64,000 nucleotides of DNA from Agathobaculum ammoniilyticum (GCF_025567315.1 NZ_JAOQJE010000001.1:186001-250000), one strand, 5' to 3'. Positions 16,924 through 25,550 are shown, counted from the first letter of the stretch. Notes: a model not told the origin generated them from the letters alone. Translations and numbers: made by a program.

Positions 16924-18843
16924 TTGAAAGGAAAAATGAAAGGCTTTGGCCTTTATCTTCTGATACTGGTGTTTTTGCTGGCCGGTGTCAGCTATGTTGT
17001 GAGCCAGACGTCGCGCACCGAGCCGATCACCTATCTGGATGTATACAAATACTTCCAGGAGGAGAAAGTTGATCAGTTCAAGGTGGATGGCGGGACGCTG
17101 ACCATGCATCTGAAGGACGACGGACGCGTTGTCAGCTATGACTTGGGGAATTACTTCAGCGTATTTTACGAAGAACTGGGTGAAACGATCCAGGAGCAGG
17201 AGCAGAACGGCACGCTGACAGAGGTAAATTATATCACTACGGAAATACCGTGGTGGGCGAATTTGGTGCCATACCTCATCCTGATTGTTCTGCTGGGCGC
17301 GTTCTGGTATTTTATGATGAACAAGCAATCCGGCGGCGGCGCAGGTCCGATGCAGTTCGGCAAAGCACGTGCAAAGCTGGCGCAGGACGATAAAAGGAAA
17401 GTCACTTTCAATGATGTGGCCGGTGCGGATGAGGAAAAGGCCGAGTTACAGGAGATCGTGGAGTTTCTGAAAAACCCGCAGAAATTTGTGCAGATCGGCG
17501 CGCGCATTCCCAAGGGCGTACTCCTGGTAGGCCCTCCGGGTACTGGTAAAACATTGATCGCGCGTGCGGTTGCGGGCGAGGCCGGCGTGCCGTTCCTATC
17601 GATTTCCGGCTCGGATTTTGTCGAGCTGTATGTCGGCGTTGGCGCTTCGCGCGTACGCGATCTGTTCGAGCAGGCGAAAAAGAACGCACCGGCGATTGTG
17701 TTCATCGACGAGATCGACGCGGTAGGCCGCCAGCGCGGCGCGGGACTCGGCGGCGGGCATGATGAGCGCGAGCAGACGCTGAATCAACTGCTTGTAGAGA
17801 TGGACGGTTTCGGCGCCAATGAGGGCGTTATCGTGATTGCGGCGACCAACCGTAAGGATATCCTCGACAACGCATTGCTCCGCCCGGGCCGTTTTGACCG
17901 CCAGGTCTATGTTGGCGCACCTGACGTTAAGGGGCGCGAGGCAATCCTGAAAGTGCATGCCCGCAACAAGCAGTTCGATCCGGATGTCAAGTTCTCGGAT
18001 ATCGCTAAAACCACGGCCGGATTTACCGGCGCGGATCTGGAGAATCTGCTCAACGAGGCAGCACTGCTGGCAGCGCGCCGCAATAAAAAGCTGATTTCCC
18101 AAGATGAGATCGAGGAGTCCCTGCTCAAAGTCGTGATGGGTGTGGAAAAAAAGAGCCATATCATTACCGAGCAGGATAAGCGCCTGACAGCATATCACGA
18201 AGCAGGTCATGCAATTTGTTTCCATGTCCTGCCGACGCAGGATCCGGTGCATCATGTAACGATCATTCCGCGTTCCTCCGGTGCAGGCGGCTTTACCATG
18301 CCGCTACCGGAAGAGGATCAGGCGTACCGCACCCGAAAGTATATGGAGGAGTATATCATCGTTTGCTTGGGCGGTCGTGTCGCGGAACAGCTTACGATGC
18401 CGGATATCTCCACCGGCGCCTACGGCGATATTAAGCAGGCGACGCAGATGGCGCGGGCGATGGTGACCAGTTACGGTATGAGCGAGAGGATCGGGCCGAT
18501 TGATTACGGCGCGGACAACGGCGAAATATTCCTGGGCCGTGATTTTGCGGCAGGGAAGGGCTACTCCGAGGTCAAGGCAGCGGAGATCGACGATGAGATC
18601 CACCGTATTATCGAGGAGGCGCACCACGCCTGTGAGAAGCTCCTGACCGAGCATATGGAGGAGATGTCCCGTGTCGCGGAGTATTTGATCCGTAATGAAA
18701 CAATGGACGGGGAAACCTTCCTTAAGGTCTATAACAATGAGATCGTTCCGGACAAGGTACTCGGCGAGGATTTGATGCCTGAGCTTCAAAAGGAGCTGGA
18801 TGAACAGGCACAGAAAAAAGACGACGGCCAGGAAACAGAATAA
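16924..18843 (+). CDS. ftsH: ATP-dependent zinc metalloprotease FtsH
   Basis: Membrane-anchored AAA+ protease (639 aa). Transmembrane segments near 8-28 and 112-131 flank an extracytoplasmic domain. The AAA domain has Walker A GPPGTGKT at 203-210, Walker B IVFIDEIDAV and the second region of homology (TNRKDILDNALLRPGRFDRQ). The zinc site HEAGH is at 425-429. The frame can start at TTG 16924 (GAGGTG ten bases upstream) or at ATG 16936 four codons later (AAAGGA close upstream); I keep the TTG, but this is open. Last gene of the run. Confidence 0.96.
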   Translation: MKGKMKGFGLYLLILVFLLAGVSYVVSQTSRTEPITYLDVYKYFQEEKVDQFKVDGGTLTMHLKDDGRVVSYDLGNYFSVFYEELGETIQEQEQNGTLTEVNYITTEIPWWANLVPYLILIVLLGAFWYFMMNKQSGGGAGPMQFGKARAKLAQDDKRKVTFNDVAGADEEKAELQEIVEFLKNPQKFVQIGARIPKGVLLVGPPGTGKTLIARAVAGEAGVPFLSISGSDFVELYVGVGASRVRDLFEQAKKNAPAIVFIDEIDAVGRQRGAGLGGGHDEREQTLNQLLVEMDGFGANEGVIVIAATNRKDILDNALLRPGRFDRQVYVGAPDVKGREAILKVHARNKQFDPDVKFSDIAKTTAGFTGADLENLLNEAALLAARRNKKLISQDEIEESLLKVVMGVEKKSHIITEQDKRLTAYHEAGHAICFHVLPTQDPVHHVTIIPRSSGAGGFTMPLPEEDQAYRTRKYMEEYIIVCLGGRVAEQLTMPDISTGAYGDIKQATQMARAMVTSYGMSERIGPIDYGADNGEIFLGRDFAAGKGYSEVKAAEIDDEIHRIIEEAHHACEKLLTEHMEEMSRVAEYLIRNETMDGETFLKVYNNEIVPDKVLGEDLMPELQKELDEQAQKKDDGQETE

Positions 18844-18878
18844 AAAGAAATCCCACGGGAACCCGTGGGATTTCTTTT
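18844..18878 (+). terminator. Intrinsic terminator after ftsH
   Basis: AAAGAAATCCCACGGG/CCCGTGGGATTTCTTT with a two-base spacer, ending in a T-rich tract. It closes the gdpP-ftsH run. Confidence 0.9.
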
Positions 18879-18899
18879 GTGGAGAAAAGTCAAAAACTC

Positions 18900-18928
18900 T
18901 TGACATTTTTAAAAGTGTGAGGTATGCT
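18900..18928 (+). promoter_or_regulatory. Predicted strong sigma-A promoter
   Basis: Consensus TTGACA, 17 bases, TATGCT, ahead of the membrane protein/XRE pair. Confidence 0.7.
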
Positions 18929-18978
18929 GAAAATGTAAAATAAGTTTGACACTATGCAAAGGGGAGGGAGAGCTTGAT

Positions 18979-19440
18979 ATGGGTGCAAAGAGCTATATTT
19001 TGATGGCGCTGCCAATAGTGTTTCTGGTTGGCTTTCTTGCGCTGTTTATATGGATTGGGAGGAGGCGGCCGCTGCGTTTCACCGCATTGGCCAATAAGCT
19101 TGGTTTGCAGCCCGGGATGCAGCGAGCGGACGAGATGGAGCGGCTGATCCAATACAAAGCAATCTCTATTGCATACACGGTTATGCTGTTTGGTTTGCTG
19201 GGATGTACATTTTACAGCGTATTTGTTAAAAATGAAAGCATACCGCTTTCCAACGGCGTTCTGCTTCTGGGCGTGCTGACACAATCGATCGCCACACTTG
19301 CGCTGCGGCATCGGTATACGGAGGGAGACGAGGAATATAAGCCCTATCCGCTGTGGAAGACTCTGATGATTGTGCTGGTATTCAGCCTTGCAGTCGGTAC
19401 GCTGGGAGCGATGCTTGCTATTGGGATTATGATGATATAA
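18979..19440 (+). CDS. Four-helix membrane protein of unknown function
   Basis: Predicted integral membrane protein (153 aa) with four hydrophobic segments: ALPIVFLVGFLALFIWIG, IAYTVMLFGLLGCTFYSVFV, LLLGVLTQSIATLALR and LMIVLVFSLAVGTLGAMLAI. I do not recognise a named family. Start ATG at 18979, preceded by GGGAGGGAG about nine bases upstream. An XRE regulator starts ten bases after its stop. This gene pair (membrane protein plus small HTH regulator) is common in Clostridia, and the regulator may control it. Confidence 0.75.
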   Translation: MGAKSYILMALPIVFLVGFLALFIWIGRRRPLRFTALANKLGLQPGMQRADEMERLIQYKAISIAYTVMLFGLLGCTFYSVFVKNESIPLSNGVLLLGVLTQSIATLALRHRYTEGDEEYKPYPLWKTLMIVLVFSLAVGTLGAMLAIGIMMI

Positions 19441-19450
19441 GTGAAAATAT

Positions 19451-19645
19451 ATGAAGAACGGCATCAAAGCGCTGCGGAAAGCTCACGGCCTGCGGCAGGA
19501 GGATATGGCAAAGCTGCTCGGTGTTTCGCGCCAGACCGTAGTTGCAATGGAAAATAACAAATATGACCCGACCCTGGAATTGGCGATGAAGGTTGCCCGC
19601 TTATTGGAGCAGCCGGTAGAAAGTATTTTCTTTCTGGAAGAATAA
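19451..19645 (+). CDS. Small XRE-family transcriptional regulator
   Basis: A 64-aa protein consisting of a single Cro/C1-type helix-turn-helix: KALRKAHGLRQEDMAKLLGVSRQTVVAMENNKYDPTLELAMK is the full motif, shown here as adjoining parts of about 20 residues each (KALRKAHGLRQEDMAKLL and GVSRQTVVAMENNKYDPT). The ending EQPVESIFFLEE is typical of the YgzD-like subgroup. Co-transcribed with the upstream membrane protein and followed by a terminator. Likely represses its own promoter at 18.9 kb; that is inference. Confidence 0.9.
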   Translation: MKNGIKALRKAHGLRQEDMAKLLGVSRQTVVAMENNKYDPTLELAMKVARLLEQPVESIFFLEE

Positions 19646-19676
19646 AAGAGCTTCCCCTTAAGGGGAAGCTCTTTTA
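19645..19676. terminator. Bidirectional intrinsic terminator
   Basis: A 32-base perfect palindrome (arms AAAAGAGCTTCCCCTT/AAGGGGAAGCTCTTTT) between the XRE gene and the convergent symporter gene. Confidence 0.92.
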
Positions 19677-19704
19677 TTGTCCAATATGGTCCCCGCAATA
19701 AACG

Positions 19705-21030
19705 TCAGCCAATGCCACCGGGGATCAGGAAGCTGAATACGACGACGAGCGCTGCCAGGAAAACATAAACATATTTTGCGAGAGGATCAAATACACGGCT
19801 GAGCGTTTTTTCCCGACCAAGCATAAGCTCTTTTTTGATTTCCTTGACGCCCAGCACCCAATAAATCATGACCGCGCCGAGAATCGCGCCGATCGGGACC
19901 ACATAGATCGTAATAATATCCATCCATCTGCCCATAAGCGCCTCCTGCTCGATCAGAAGGCCGACAGCAAGCGTTGCAACGCCGGAAAGCACAACAGCGG
20001 TTTTCCTCTTGAGCTTGAGACGGGTCTGCGCCGCTTCGGAAACCGCCTCGAGCATGTTGGCAAGCGACGTGATGCCGGCAAAAAGGACGGAAAGGAAAAA
20101 CAGGAAAGCAAACAGCCGCCCCATCGGCATTTGCTGAAAGACGCGGGGCAGAGTGATAAACAACAGTTTGGGACCGGATGCAGGATCAAGCCCAAATGCA
20201 AAGACCGATGGGATAACGGCAAAGCCGGCGAGCATAGCTGCGCAGGTATCGAGCAACGCGGTCATTGTGGAGGAGTGGACGATATCCTCTTTTTTGCTCA
20301 GATAGCTGCCGTAGATGATCATACCGGAGCCCGTGACGGAAAGGGAAAAGAATGCCTGCCCCATCGCCATGACCCAAGTTTTGGGATTCAAAAGGAACTC
20401 CCATTGGGGGACAAACAGATACCGGTAACCATCCAACGCGCCGGGCAGGAAAGCGACGCGCACCGCGATAATCAAAAACAGGATAAAAAATGCGGGCATC
20501 ATAACTTTATTGATTTTTTCGATGCCGCCCGACACACCGTAAATCAGTATGGCGACCGTCATCAGTACAACGATCGTGTGCCAGGGGACGCTGGACAAAT
20601 GCGCGCTGCTCATTTGGGAAAAGAATACTTCCGGCTCCGTGCGCATCAAGGTGCCGGTCAGTGCGCCAAACGCGCTGCGGACCACCCAACCGACAATAAT
20701 GGCGTAGCCGATCGCAATGCCGAGCGACCCGAACAACGGGATCGCACCGAGAAAAGCGCCGCCTTTTTTGCCGCGGCTTTTCATCGCGTACTCATATGAG
20801 CCGATCGGTCCGGTGCCGGTCAGACGGCCGAACGCAAATTCGCCCGACAGGCCGACGTATCCAAACAGAGCGACAAACAGCAGGTAAGGAATCAGGAACG
20901 CCGCGCCGCCGTACTGCCCTGTGCGGTATGGAAACATCCAGATGTTTCCCATGCCGACTGCGGAGCCGACTGCGGCAAGAACAAAGCCTACTTTCGAGGT
21001 AAAGGTTCCATTTTCGTTTTTTTGTTTCAT
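19705..21030 (-). CDS. Sodium-dependent transporter of the NSS (SNF) family
   Basis: Neurotransmitter:sodium symporter family protein (441 aa), which imports amino acids or amines with sodium. The family's first helix is clear: KVGFVLAAVGSAVGMGNIW, then FPYRTGQYGGAAFLIPYLLF. About 11 hydrophobic segments, as in bacterial members such as MhsT. ATG at 21030 has GGAGAA nine bases upstream and starts just before the sodium-site helix; the longer frame to 21111 has no ribosome-binding site. Substrate unknown (tryptophan, tyrosine and leucine are known for relatives). It stands divergent from the threonine operon. Confidence 0.93.
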   Translation of the reverse strand: MKQKNENGTFTSKVGFVLAAVGSAVGMGNIWMFPYRTGQYGGAAFLIPYLLFVALFGYVGLSGEFAFGRLTGTGPIGSYEYAMKSRGKKGGAFLGAIPLFGSLGIAIGYAIIVGWVVRSAFGALTGTLMRTEPEVFFSQMSSAHLSSVPWHTIVVLMTVAILIYGVSGGIEKINKVMMPAFFILFLIIAVRVAFLPGALDGYRYLFVPQWEFLLNPKTWVMAMGQAFFSLSVTGSGMIIYGSYLSKKEDIVHSSTMTALLDTCAAMLAGFAVIPSVFAFGLDPASGPKLLFITLPRVFQQMPMGRLFAFLFFLSVLFAGITSLANMLEAVSEAAQTRLKLKRKTAVVLSGVATLAVGLLIEQEALMGRWMDIITIYVVPIGAILGAVMIYWVLGVKEIKKELMLGREKTLSRVFDPLAKYVYVFLAALVVVFSFLIPGGIG

Positions 21031-21183
21031 AGTACGATTCTCCGTCTCTAATTTCACATGTTTTTTTAGTATATCATAGTTTAGGAAATTAAGCCATATT
21101 GGATTTGCCAATAAATCGGATACAGCTTTGTCGAATCATACAAAAGGATTTTGTGAAAAACAAGAATTTTATCACATATTCCC

Positions 21184-21212
21184 TTGCTTTGCAGGGGTTC
21201 ATATGGTATGAT
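21184..21212 (+). promoter_or_regulatory. Predicted promoter of thrR-hom-thrB-lysC
   Basis: TTGCTT, 17 bases, TATGAT, followed by a palindrome at 21224-21243. Confidence 0.6.
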
Positions 21213-21223
21213 AGGAAAGCGTG

Positions 21224-21243
21224 AAAAAGACATCTGTCTTTTT
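21224..21243 (+). repeat. Palindrome in the leader of the threonine operon
   Basis: AAAAAGACA-TC-TGTCTTTTT, starting about five bases after the predicted transcription start and ending just before AGGGAGG. Candidate operator or short leader hairpin. Confidence 0.5.
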
Positions 21244-21257
21244 AGGGAGGACAACGC

Positions 21258-21698
21258 ATGATTAAGCCAAAATATTATCTGGTCGAGCGGACATTACTGC
21301 CCGAGGTGTTTCAGCGCGTGATCGAAGCAAACGAAGCGATTGCCTCCGGAAAAGCGGCTACCGCAAGCGAGGCGGCGAAAATAGCAGGACTGTCCCGTAG
21401 CGCCTATTACAAATATAAGGATGGCGTCCGGCCATTTTTTGAGGCGACGACCGACCGGATCGTAACATTCCATTTCATGTTGCATGATCAGCCTGGGATG
21501 CTGTCGAGTATCCTGGGGCTTATGGCGCGGTCCGGCGCCAACCTGCTGACGGTGAACCAATCCATCCCCATGCGGGGGCAGGCCTCGGTCACGATAGCCG
21601 CGCGCACCGGTGAAATGAAATATTCCGTCGAAGAACTGGTGCATCGGGCAGAAGCGCTGGAGGGCGTAAATAAGGTGGAAATTTTAGCATCCGAATAA
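21258..21698 (+). CDS. thrR: ACT-domain regulator, ThrR/PheB (UPF0735) family
   Basis: A 146-aa protein with an N-terminal helix-turn-helix-like region (SEAAKIAGLSRSAYYKYKDGV) and a C-terminal ACT domain (VTFHFMLHDQPGMLSSILGL ... LLTVNQSIPMRGQASVTI). In Bacillus subtilis the homologue ThrR (YszB, formerly PheB) represses the hom-thrCB operon. Here it is the first gene of hom-thrB-lysC, which supports the same role, with threonine or lysine as possible ACT ligand. GGGAGG lies nine bases before the ATG. Confidence 0.9.
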   Translation: MIKPKYYLVERTLLPEVFQRVIEANEAIASGKAATASEAAKIAGLSRSAYYKYKDGVRPFFEATTDRIVTFHFMLHDQPGMLSSILGLMARSGANLLTVNQSIPMRGQASVTIAARTGEMKYSVEELVHRAEALEGVNKVEILASE

Positions 21699-21727
21699 GA
21701 GAACAGCCGAAAGGAAGAGAATGACGT

Positions 21728-22939
21728 ATGGTGAAAGCAGCTATCATGGGCCATGGCACGGTTGGCTCTGGCGTATATGAGGTATTTGAAATGAACGCGG
21801 AAAAAATCACCCGCGTGCTGGGGGTGCCGGTTGAGGTGAAATATGTACTCGACCTGCGCGATTTTTCCGCATTGCCGTATGGGAATAAATTTGTAACGGA
21901 TTTTTCTGTTATAGAAAACGATCCGGAGATTTCGGTCGTAGCTGAGGTCATGGGTGGCGTCGGCGCAGCGTATGAGTTCACCAAGCGTTGTCTGCAGGCC
22001 GGCAAGAGCGTTTGCACCTCCAACAAGGAGCTGGTCGCGACCCGAGGGGAGGAATTGCTCCGGATTGCGCAGGCGCACGGTGTAAATTATATGTTCGAGG
22101 CATCGGTCGGCGGCGGTATCCCAATCATCCGCCCCATGCTGCAGTGTCTCGCGGCAAATGAGTTCGACGAGATCTGTGGTATTCTCAACGGAACGACAAA
22201 TTATATCCTGACCCAGATGATCCATAACGGCGTCACTTTTGAGGACGCGTTGAAGCAGGCGCAGCTCAACGGCTACGCGGAAAAGGACCCCACAGCGGAT
22301 ATTGAAGGGCATGACGCCTGCCGCAAGATCTGCATTCTTTCCGACCTGGCTTTTGGAGATAAGTTTGATCCGGATGCGGTTTCCTGCGAGGGCATCACGA
22401 AAATAACGCTTGAGGATGTGGCTAACGCGGATAAGCTGGGCTGTGTGATCAAGCTGCTGGGCCGTTCCGTACGCTGCGAGGATGGAACCGCGTATGCGTA
22501 TGTTGCGCCGCACCTGATCCACAAAGAAAGTCCGCTGGCTGCGGTGGAGGATGTGTTCAACGCAATCATGATTAACGGCAATGCCACGGGGGAGGTTATG
22601 TTCTACGGAAAAGGAGCCGGCAAGCTGGCGACAGCCTCCGCAGTCGTGGCGGATATGATGGACTGCATGGAACACCGTGACCATCGCCGCCGTATTATGT
22701 GGGGGGATGGCTCGCGCTGTTTGCTTCGGCCGTTGGATACGCTGCAAAGCGCATGGTATGTCCGGTTCAAGGGCAGCCAGAAAGATATGGAGGCGGTTTT
22801 GCCGGTCGAAAGCGTGACAGAACCGGTTGACGGCGTGGTTGTTGTGAAAACCAGCAAGCTGGCGACCGCCGATATGCAGAAAAAAATCCAGCAGCTCAAC
22901 GCCTGCGGCAAGGTCTGCGCAGCGATGCGCATGCTCTAA
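21728..22939 (+). CDS. hom: Homoserine dehydrogenase
   Basis: Homoserine dehydrogenase (403 aa), reducing aspartate semialdehyde to homoserine with NAD(P)H. The nucleotide-binding motif GHGTVGSGVYEV opens the protein; the catalytic domain contains EASVGGGIPIIRPM, ILNGTTNYILTQM and YAEKDPTADIEGHDACRK. The C-terminal 60 residues after HRDHRRRIMWGDG are an ACT-like tail, shorter than a full ACT domain. GGAAGAG precedes the ATG. It acts at the branch point shared with the asd-dapA-dapB operon. Confidence 0.96.
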   Translation: MVKAAIMGHGTVGSGVYEVFEMNAEKITRVLGVPVEVKYVLDLRDFSALPYGNKFVTDFSVIENDPEISVVAEVMGGVGAAYEFTKRCLQAGKSVCTSNKELVATRGEELLRIAQAHGVNYMFEASVGGGIPIIRPMLQCLAANEFDEICGILNGTTNYILTQMIHNGVTFEDALKQAQLNGYAEKDPTADIEGHDACRKICILSDLAFGDKFDPDAVSCEGITKITLEDVANADKLGCVIKLLGRSVRCEDGTAYAYVAPHLIHKESPLAAVEDVFNAIMINGNATGEVMFYGKGAGKLATASAVVADMMDCMEHRDHRRRIMWGDGSRCLLRPLDTLQSAWYVRFKGSQKDMEAVLPVESVTEPVDGVVVVKTSKLATADMQKKIQQLNACGKVCAAMRML

Positions 22940-22951
22940 GGGGGGAAACAC

Positions 22952-23842
22952 ATGGTAAGGGTAACGGTACCCGCGACAAGCGCGAATATGGGGTCGGGCT
23001 ATGACAGCATCGGCATTGCGCTTGAGCTTTATAATATTATCGAGATGGAAGAATGCGACCACATTGATATTTCGGATAAAAACGGTCAGTTAATTCCTAA
23101 GGATTCGCGGAATTTGATTTACCAATGCGCGAAAAAGGTGTATGATGAATGTGGCTACAACCTGAACGGGCTGCGCATCGTCGAAGACTGTGCGATCCCG
23201 CAGACAAGAGGGCTCGGTTCTTCCTCTGCCTGCACAGTGGCGGGGATTATGGGAGCGAATGAGATGCTGGGCGAGCCGCTTGACCGGCAGGCTGTGATCG
23301 ATCTGGCCGCAACGATCGAAGGGCATCCGGATAATTCCACACCGGCGATTCTCGGCGGCTTCTGCGTCGCGCTGCTGGAAAACGGGCATGTACACCATGT
23401 GCGTGTGCCGGTACACAGCGCCATTGACTTTATTGTGTTTATCCCTGACTTTAAGCTGTCAACGGAAAAAGCGCGCGCCGCGCTGCCCAAGACGATCGCG
23501 CATCATGACGCGGTCTATAATTTAGCGCGTGCCGCCCTTCTTGCAGGCTCGCTGACGACCGGAAAGCTGGATAATCTGGATGTTGCGACAGGGGACTGCC
23601 TGCACCAGCCGTACCGGTTCGGCCTGATCGAAAACGGGGAGGACATCATACAGGAGGCAAAGGAACTGGGGGCGTTAGGCGCATTTATCTCGGGCGCCGG
23701 CCCGTCTATTATCGCAATGGTCTATAAGGGGGACCGTGACTACGCCGCGCGAGCGCAGGCCTTGTGTGCGGAAAAATATCCACATTGGCATGCGATGCAG
23801 CTTCGCTGTGACGAGGTCGGCGCGACAGTCAAGCGTATTTGA
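22952..23842 (+). CDS. thrB: Homoserine kinase
   Basis: GHMP-family kinase (296 aa) making O-phosphohomoserine. The N-terminus VRVTVPATSANMGSGYDSIG and the ATP loop PQTRGLGSSSACTVAGIM are diagnostic; the C-terminal GHMP motif is AFISGAGPSIIAM. GGGGGGAAA ribosome-binding site, 12 bases after hom. Threonine synthase (thrC) is not in this operon and must lie elsewhere. Confidence 0.96.
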   Translation: MVRVTVPATSANMGSGYDSIGIALELYNIIEMEECDHIDISDKNGQLIPKDSRNLIYQCAKKVYDECGYNLNGLRIVEDCAIPQTRGLGSSSACTVAGIMGANEMLGEPLDRQAVIDLAATIEGHPDNSTPAILGGFCVALLENGHVHHVRVPVHSAIDFIVFIPDFKLSTEKARAALPKTIAHHDAVYNLARAALLAGSLTTGKLDNLDVATGDCLHQPYRFGLIENGEDIIQEAKELGALGAFISGAGPSIIAMVYKGDRDYAARAQALCAEKYPHWHAMQLRCDEVGATVKRI

Positions 23843-23892
23843 AGCAGGACCGTTTTTGACGGTAGGCGATATAAGGAGGAAACGTAACAAGT

Positions 23893-25101
23893 ATGAGTCT
23901 TATTGTGCAGAAATTTGGCGGAACCTCGGTAGCAAATACCGAACGTCTGAAAAACGTGGCGGACATTGTGACGAAAACGGCACAGGCGGGCAACCAGGTT
24001 GTTGTCGTCGTATCCGCGCAGGGCGACACAACGGATGACCTGATCGCAAAGGCGGCGGAGCTGAACGACCATCCCTCCAAACGGGAGATGGATGTGCTGC
24101 TCAACACAGGGGAAATGATTTCCATGTCCCTGCTCGCGATGGCGATTCAGAAGCTCGGTTTTTCCGTGGTTTCGCTGACCGGCTGGCAGATCGGGCTGGA
24201 AACCAACAGCAATTATTCAGACGCGCGCATCAAGCGCATTTCGGGCGACCGGCTGAAGGCGGAATTGGATAACGGGAAAATTTGCATCGTTGCAGGCTTC
24301 CAGGGCTTGAACAAAATGGGCGACCTGACAACGCTCGGCCGCGGCGGATCGGATACGACTGCGGTTGCGATCGCAGCGACGCTGGGCGCGGACCTGTGCC
24401 AGATTTATACGGATGTGGACGGTGTGTACACGACCGATCCGCGTATCGTACCCGGCGCGCGCAAGCTGGAAGCGATCACCTATGATGAGATGCTGGAGCT
24501 GGCCTCGCTCGGCGCGCAGGTCCTGCACAACCGAAGCGTTGAGATGGCAAAGAAGTATAACGTCGACCTGGAGGTCATTTCGAGTTTTACCCGCAATCCG
24601 GGTACAAAAGTCAAGGAGGGTTCTCACATGGAAAAAATGAACGTTTCGGGGGTTGCCCGTGACAATAACTGCGCCCGTGTTGCGATTATCAATGTTTCCG
24701 ATACACCCGGCACCGCGTTCAAGGTGTTTTCGCTGATGGCTAAGCATAATGTAAATATCGATATTATCCTGCAGTCCGTCGGTCGCGATAATAAAAAATC
24801 CATTTCGTTTACCATACGGCAGGATGATGCGGACCGTGTGGGAAAAATCCTGCGGGACAATGCCGAAATGCTGGGATATGAGGACGTGTCGATCAGCACC
24901 AAAGTGGCGAAGGTTTCCATTGTTGGCGCAGGCATGGCGTCTTCCGCAGGCGTGGCCTCCAAAATGTTTGAAGCGCTGGCCATGGCTGGAATCAATATCC
25001 GTATGATCTCCACTTCGGAGATCAAGATATCCGTCCTGATTAACGAAGAAGACAGCGAAAAGGCAGTCAAAGCCATTCATGAGGAATTTTTTGGCGAATA
25101 A
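23893..25101 (+). CDS. lysC: Aspartate kinase
   Basis: Aspartokinase (402 aa), first step of the aspartate family. N-terminal kinase domain with VQKFGGTSVANTERLKNVA, RGGSDTTAVAIAATLGADLC and YTDVDGVYTTDPR. Two C-terminal ACT domains follow, for allosteric control by lysine and/or threonine (VSDTPGTAFKVFSLMAKHNV; VGAGMASSAGVASKMFEALA). An internal ATG at about 24630 resembles the separate beta-subunit start of Bacillus LysC, and the upstream GGAGGG (24617-24622) supports that possibility. AAGGAGG lies 12 bases before the main ATG. No riboswitch precedes it. Confidence 0.96.
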   Translation: MSLIVQKFGGTSVANTERLKNVADIVTKTAQAGNQVVVVVSAQGDTTDDLIAKAAELNDHPSKREMDVLLNTGEMISMSLLAMAIQKLGFSVVSLTGWQIGLETNSNYSDARIKRISGDRLKAELDNGKICIVAGFQGLNKMGDLTTLGRGGSDTTAVAIAATLGADLCQIYTDVDGVYTTDPRIVPGARKLEAITYDEMLELASLGAQVLHNRSVEMAKKYNVDLEVISSFTRNPGTKVKEGSHMEKMNVSGVARDNNCARVAIINVSDTPGTAFKVFSLMAKHNVNIDIILQSVGRDNKKSISFTIRQDDADRVGKILRDNAEMLGYEDVSISTKVAKVSIVGAGMASSAGVASKMFEALAMAGINIRMISTSEIKISVLINEEDSEKAVKAIHEEFFGE

Positions 25102-25118
25102 CCGCTATTGATATTTAT

Positions 25119-25137
25119 TTGTCAATCTCGTTGACAA
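25119..25137. repeat. Inverted repeat over a -35 box
   Basis: TTGTCAA-TCTCG-TTGACAA. Its right arm is the -35 box of the promoter for the small ORF at 25198. Similar to the repeat at 25459. Confidence 0.5.
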
Positions 25138-25159
25138 TCGGTTGGACGCACGCTATAAT
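25131..25159 (+). promoter_or_regulatory. Predicted strong sigma-A promoter of the small ORF
   Basis: Full-consensus TTGACA, 17 bases, TATAAT. Confidence 0.8.
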
Positions 25160-25197
25160 TAAACCAGAGTTTGACGACAAGAAAGGGAGAATTACAA

Positions 25198-25386
25198 ATG
25201 AAGAAGCTTTGGTGCCTGTTCCGCCGCCGCTTTGCAACGGGGACGGAAAAGCTTTGTGTAGCGTTTTCCGAAACAGAGGGCCGCGTCCGTGCCTGTCCTT
25301 ACGCGACAGAGGAAGAAGCGAAAGAAAAGTGCGCGGAATATGCTTTCAACAACCGCTCCGAAGGGGAAAATGAGGGCATAGAATAA
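25198..25386 (+). CDS. Small protein of unknown function
   Basis: A 62-aa protein (MKKLWCLFRRRFATGTEKLC ... YATEEEAKEKCAEYAFNN) with a basic N-terminus and an acidic C-terminus. I do not recognise it. It has a consensus promoter, AAGGGAGA eight bases before the ATG, and its own terminator, so it is very likely a real gene. It is not obviously secreted, and no function can be assigned. Confidence 0.7.
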   Translation: MKKLWCLFRRRFATGTEKLCVAFSETEGRVRACPYATEEEAKEKCAEYAFNNRSEGENEGIE

Positions 25387-25408
25387 ACCGGTTTACATAA
25401 GGCTGAAA

Positions 25409-25444
25409 AAAGCTCCGGAAGAGACGTCTTTCGGGGCTTTATTT
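25409..25444 (+). terminator. Intrinsic terminator after the small ORF
   Basis: Fourteen-pair stem with G-U pairs (AAAGCTCCGGAAGA/TCTTTCGGGGCTTT), four-base loop, then ATTTG. Confidence 0.75.
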
Positions 25445-25458
25445 GTCCCTTTCGCGCA

Positions 25459-25477
25459 TGTCAACCGTTGGTTGACA
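25459..25477. repeat. Inverted repeat upstream of the membrane-anchored XRE gene
   Basis: TGTCAACC-GTT-GGTTGACA, perfect eight-base arms, 74 bases before the XRE start. Shares TGTCAA...TTGACA with the repeat at 25119. No matching -10 box lies 17 bases downstream. Confidence 0.5.
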
Positions 25478-25550
25478 AAAAGAAACGACCGGTTGGTGGC
25501 ATTTTCAGAGGAAAAGCGGTAGCCTGAAATAAAGAAAAGGCGGTGATCAA

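Noticed and set aside
21488..23062. 524-codon open frame on the minus strand opposite thrR, hom and the start of thrB
   Set aside because: Antisense to three well-supported genes, rich in His/Arg/Cys as expected for a shadow frame, and no family resemblance.
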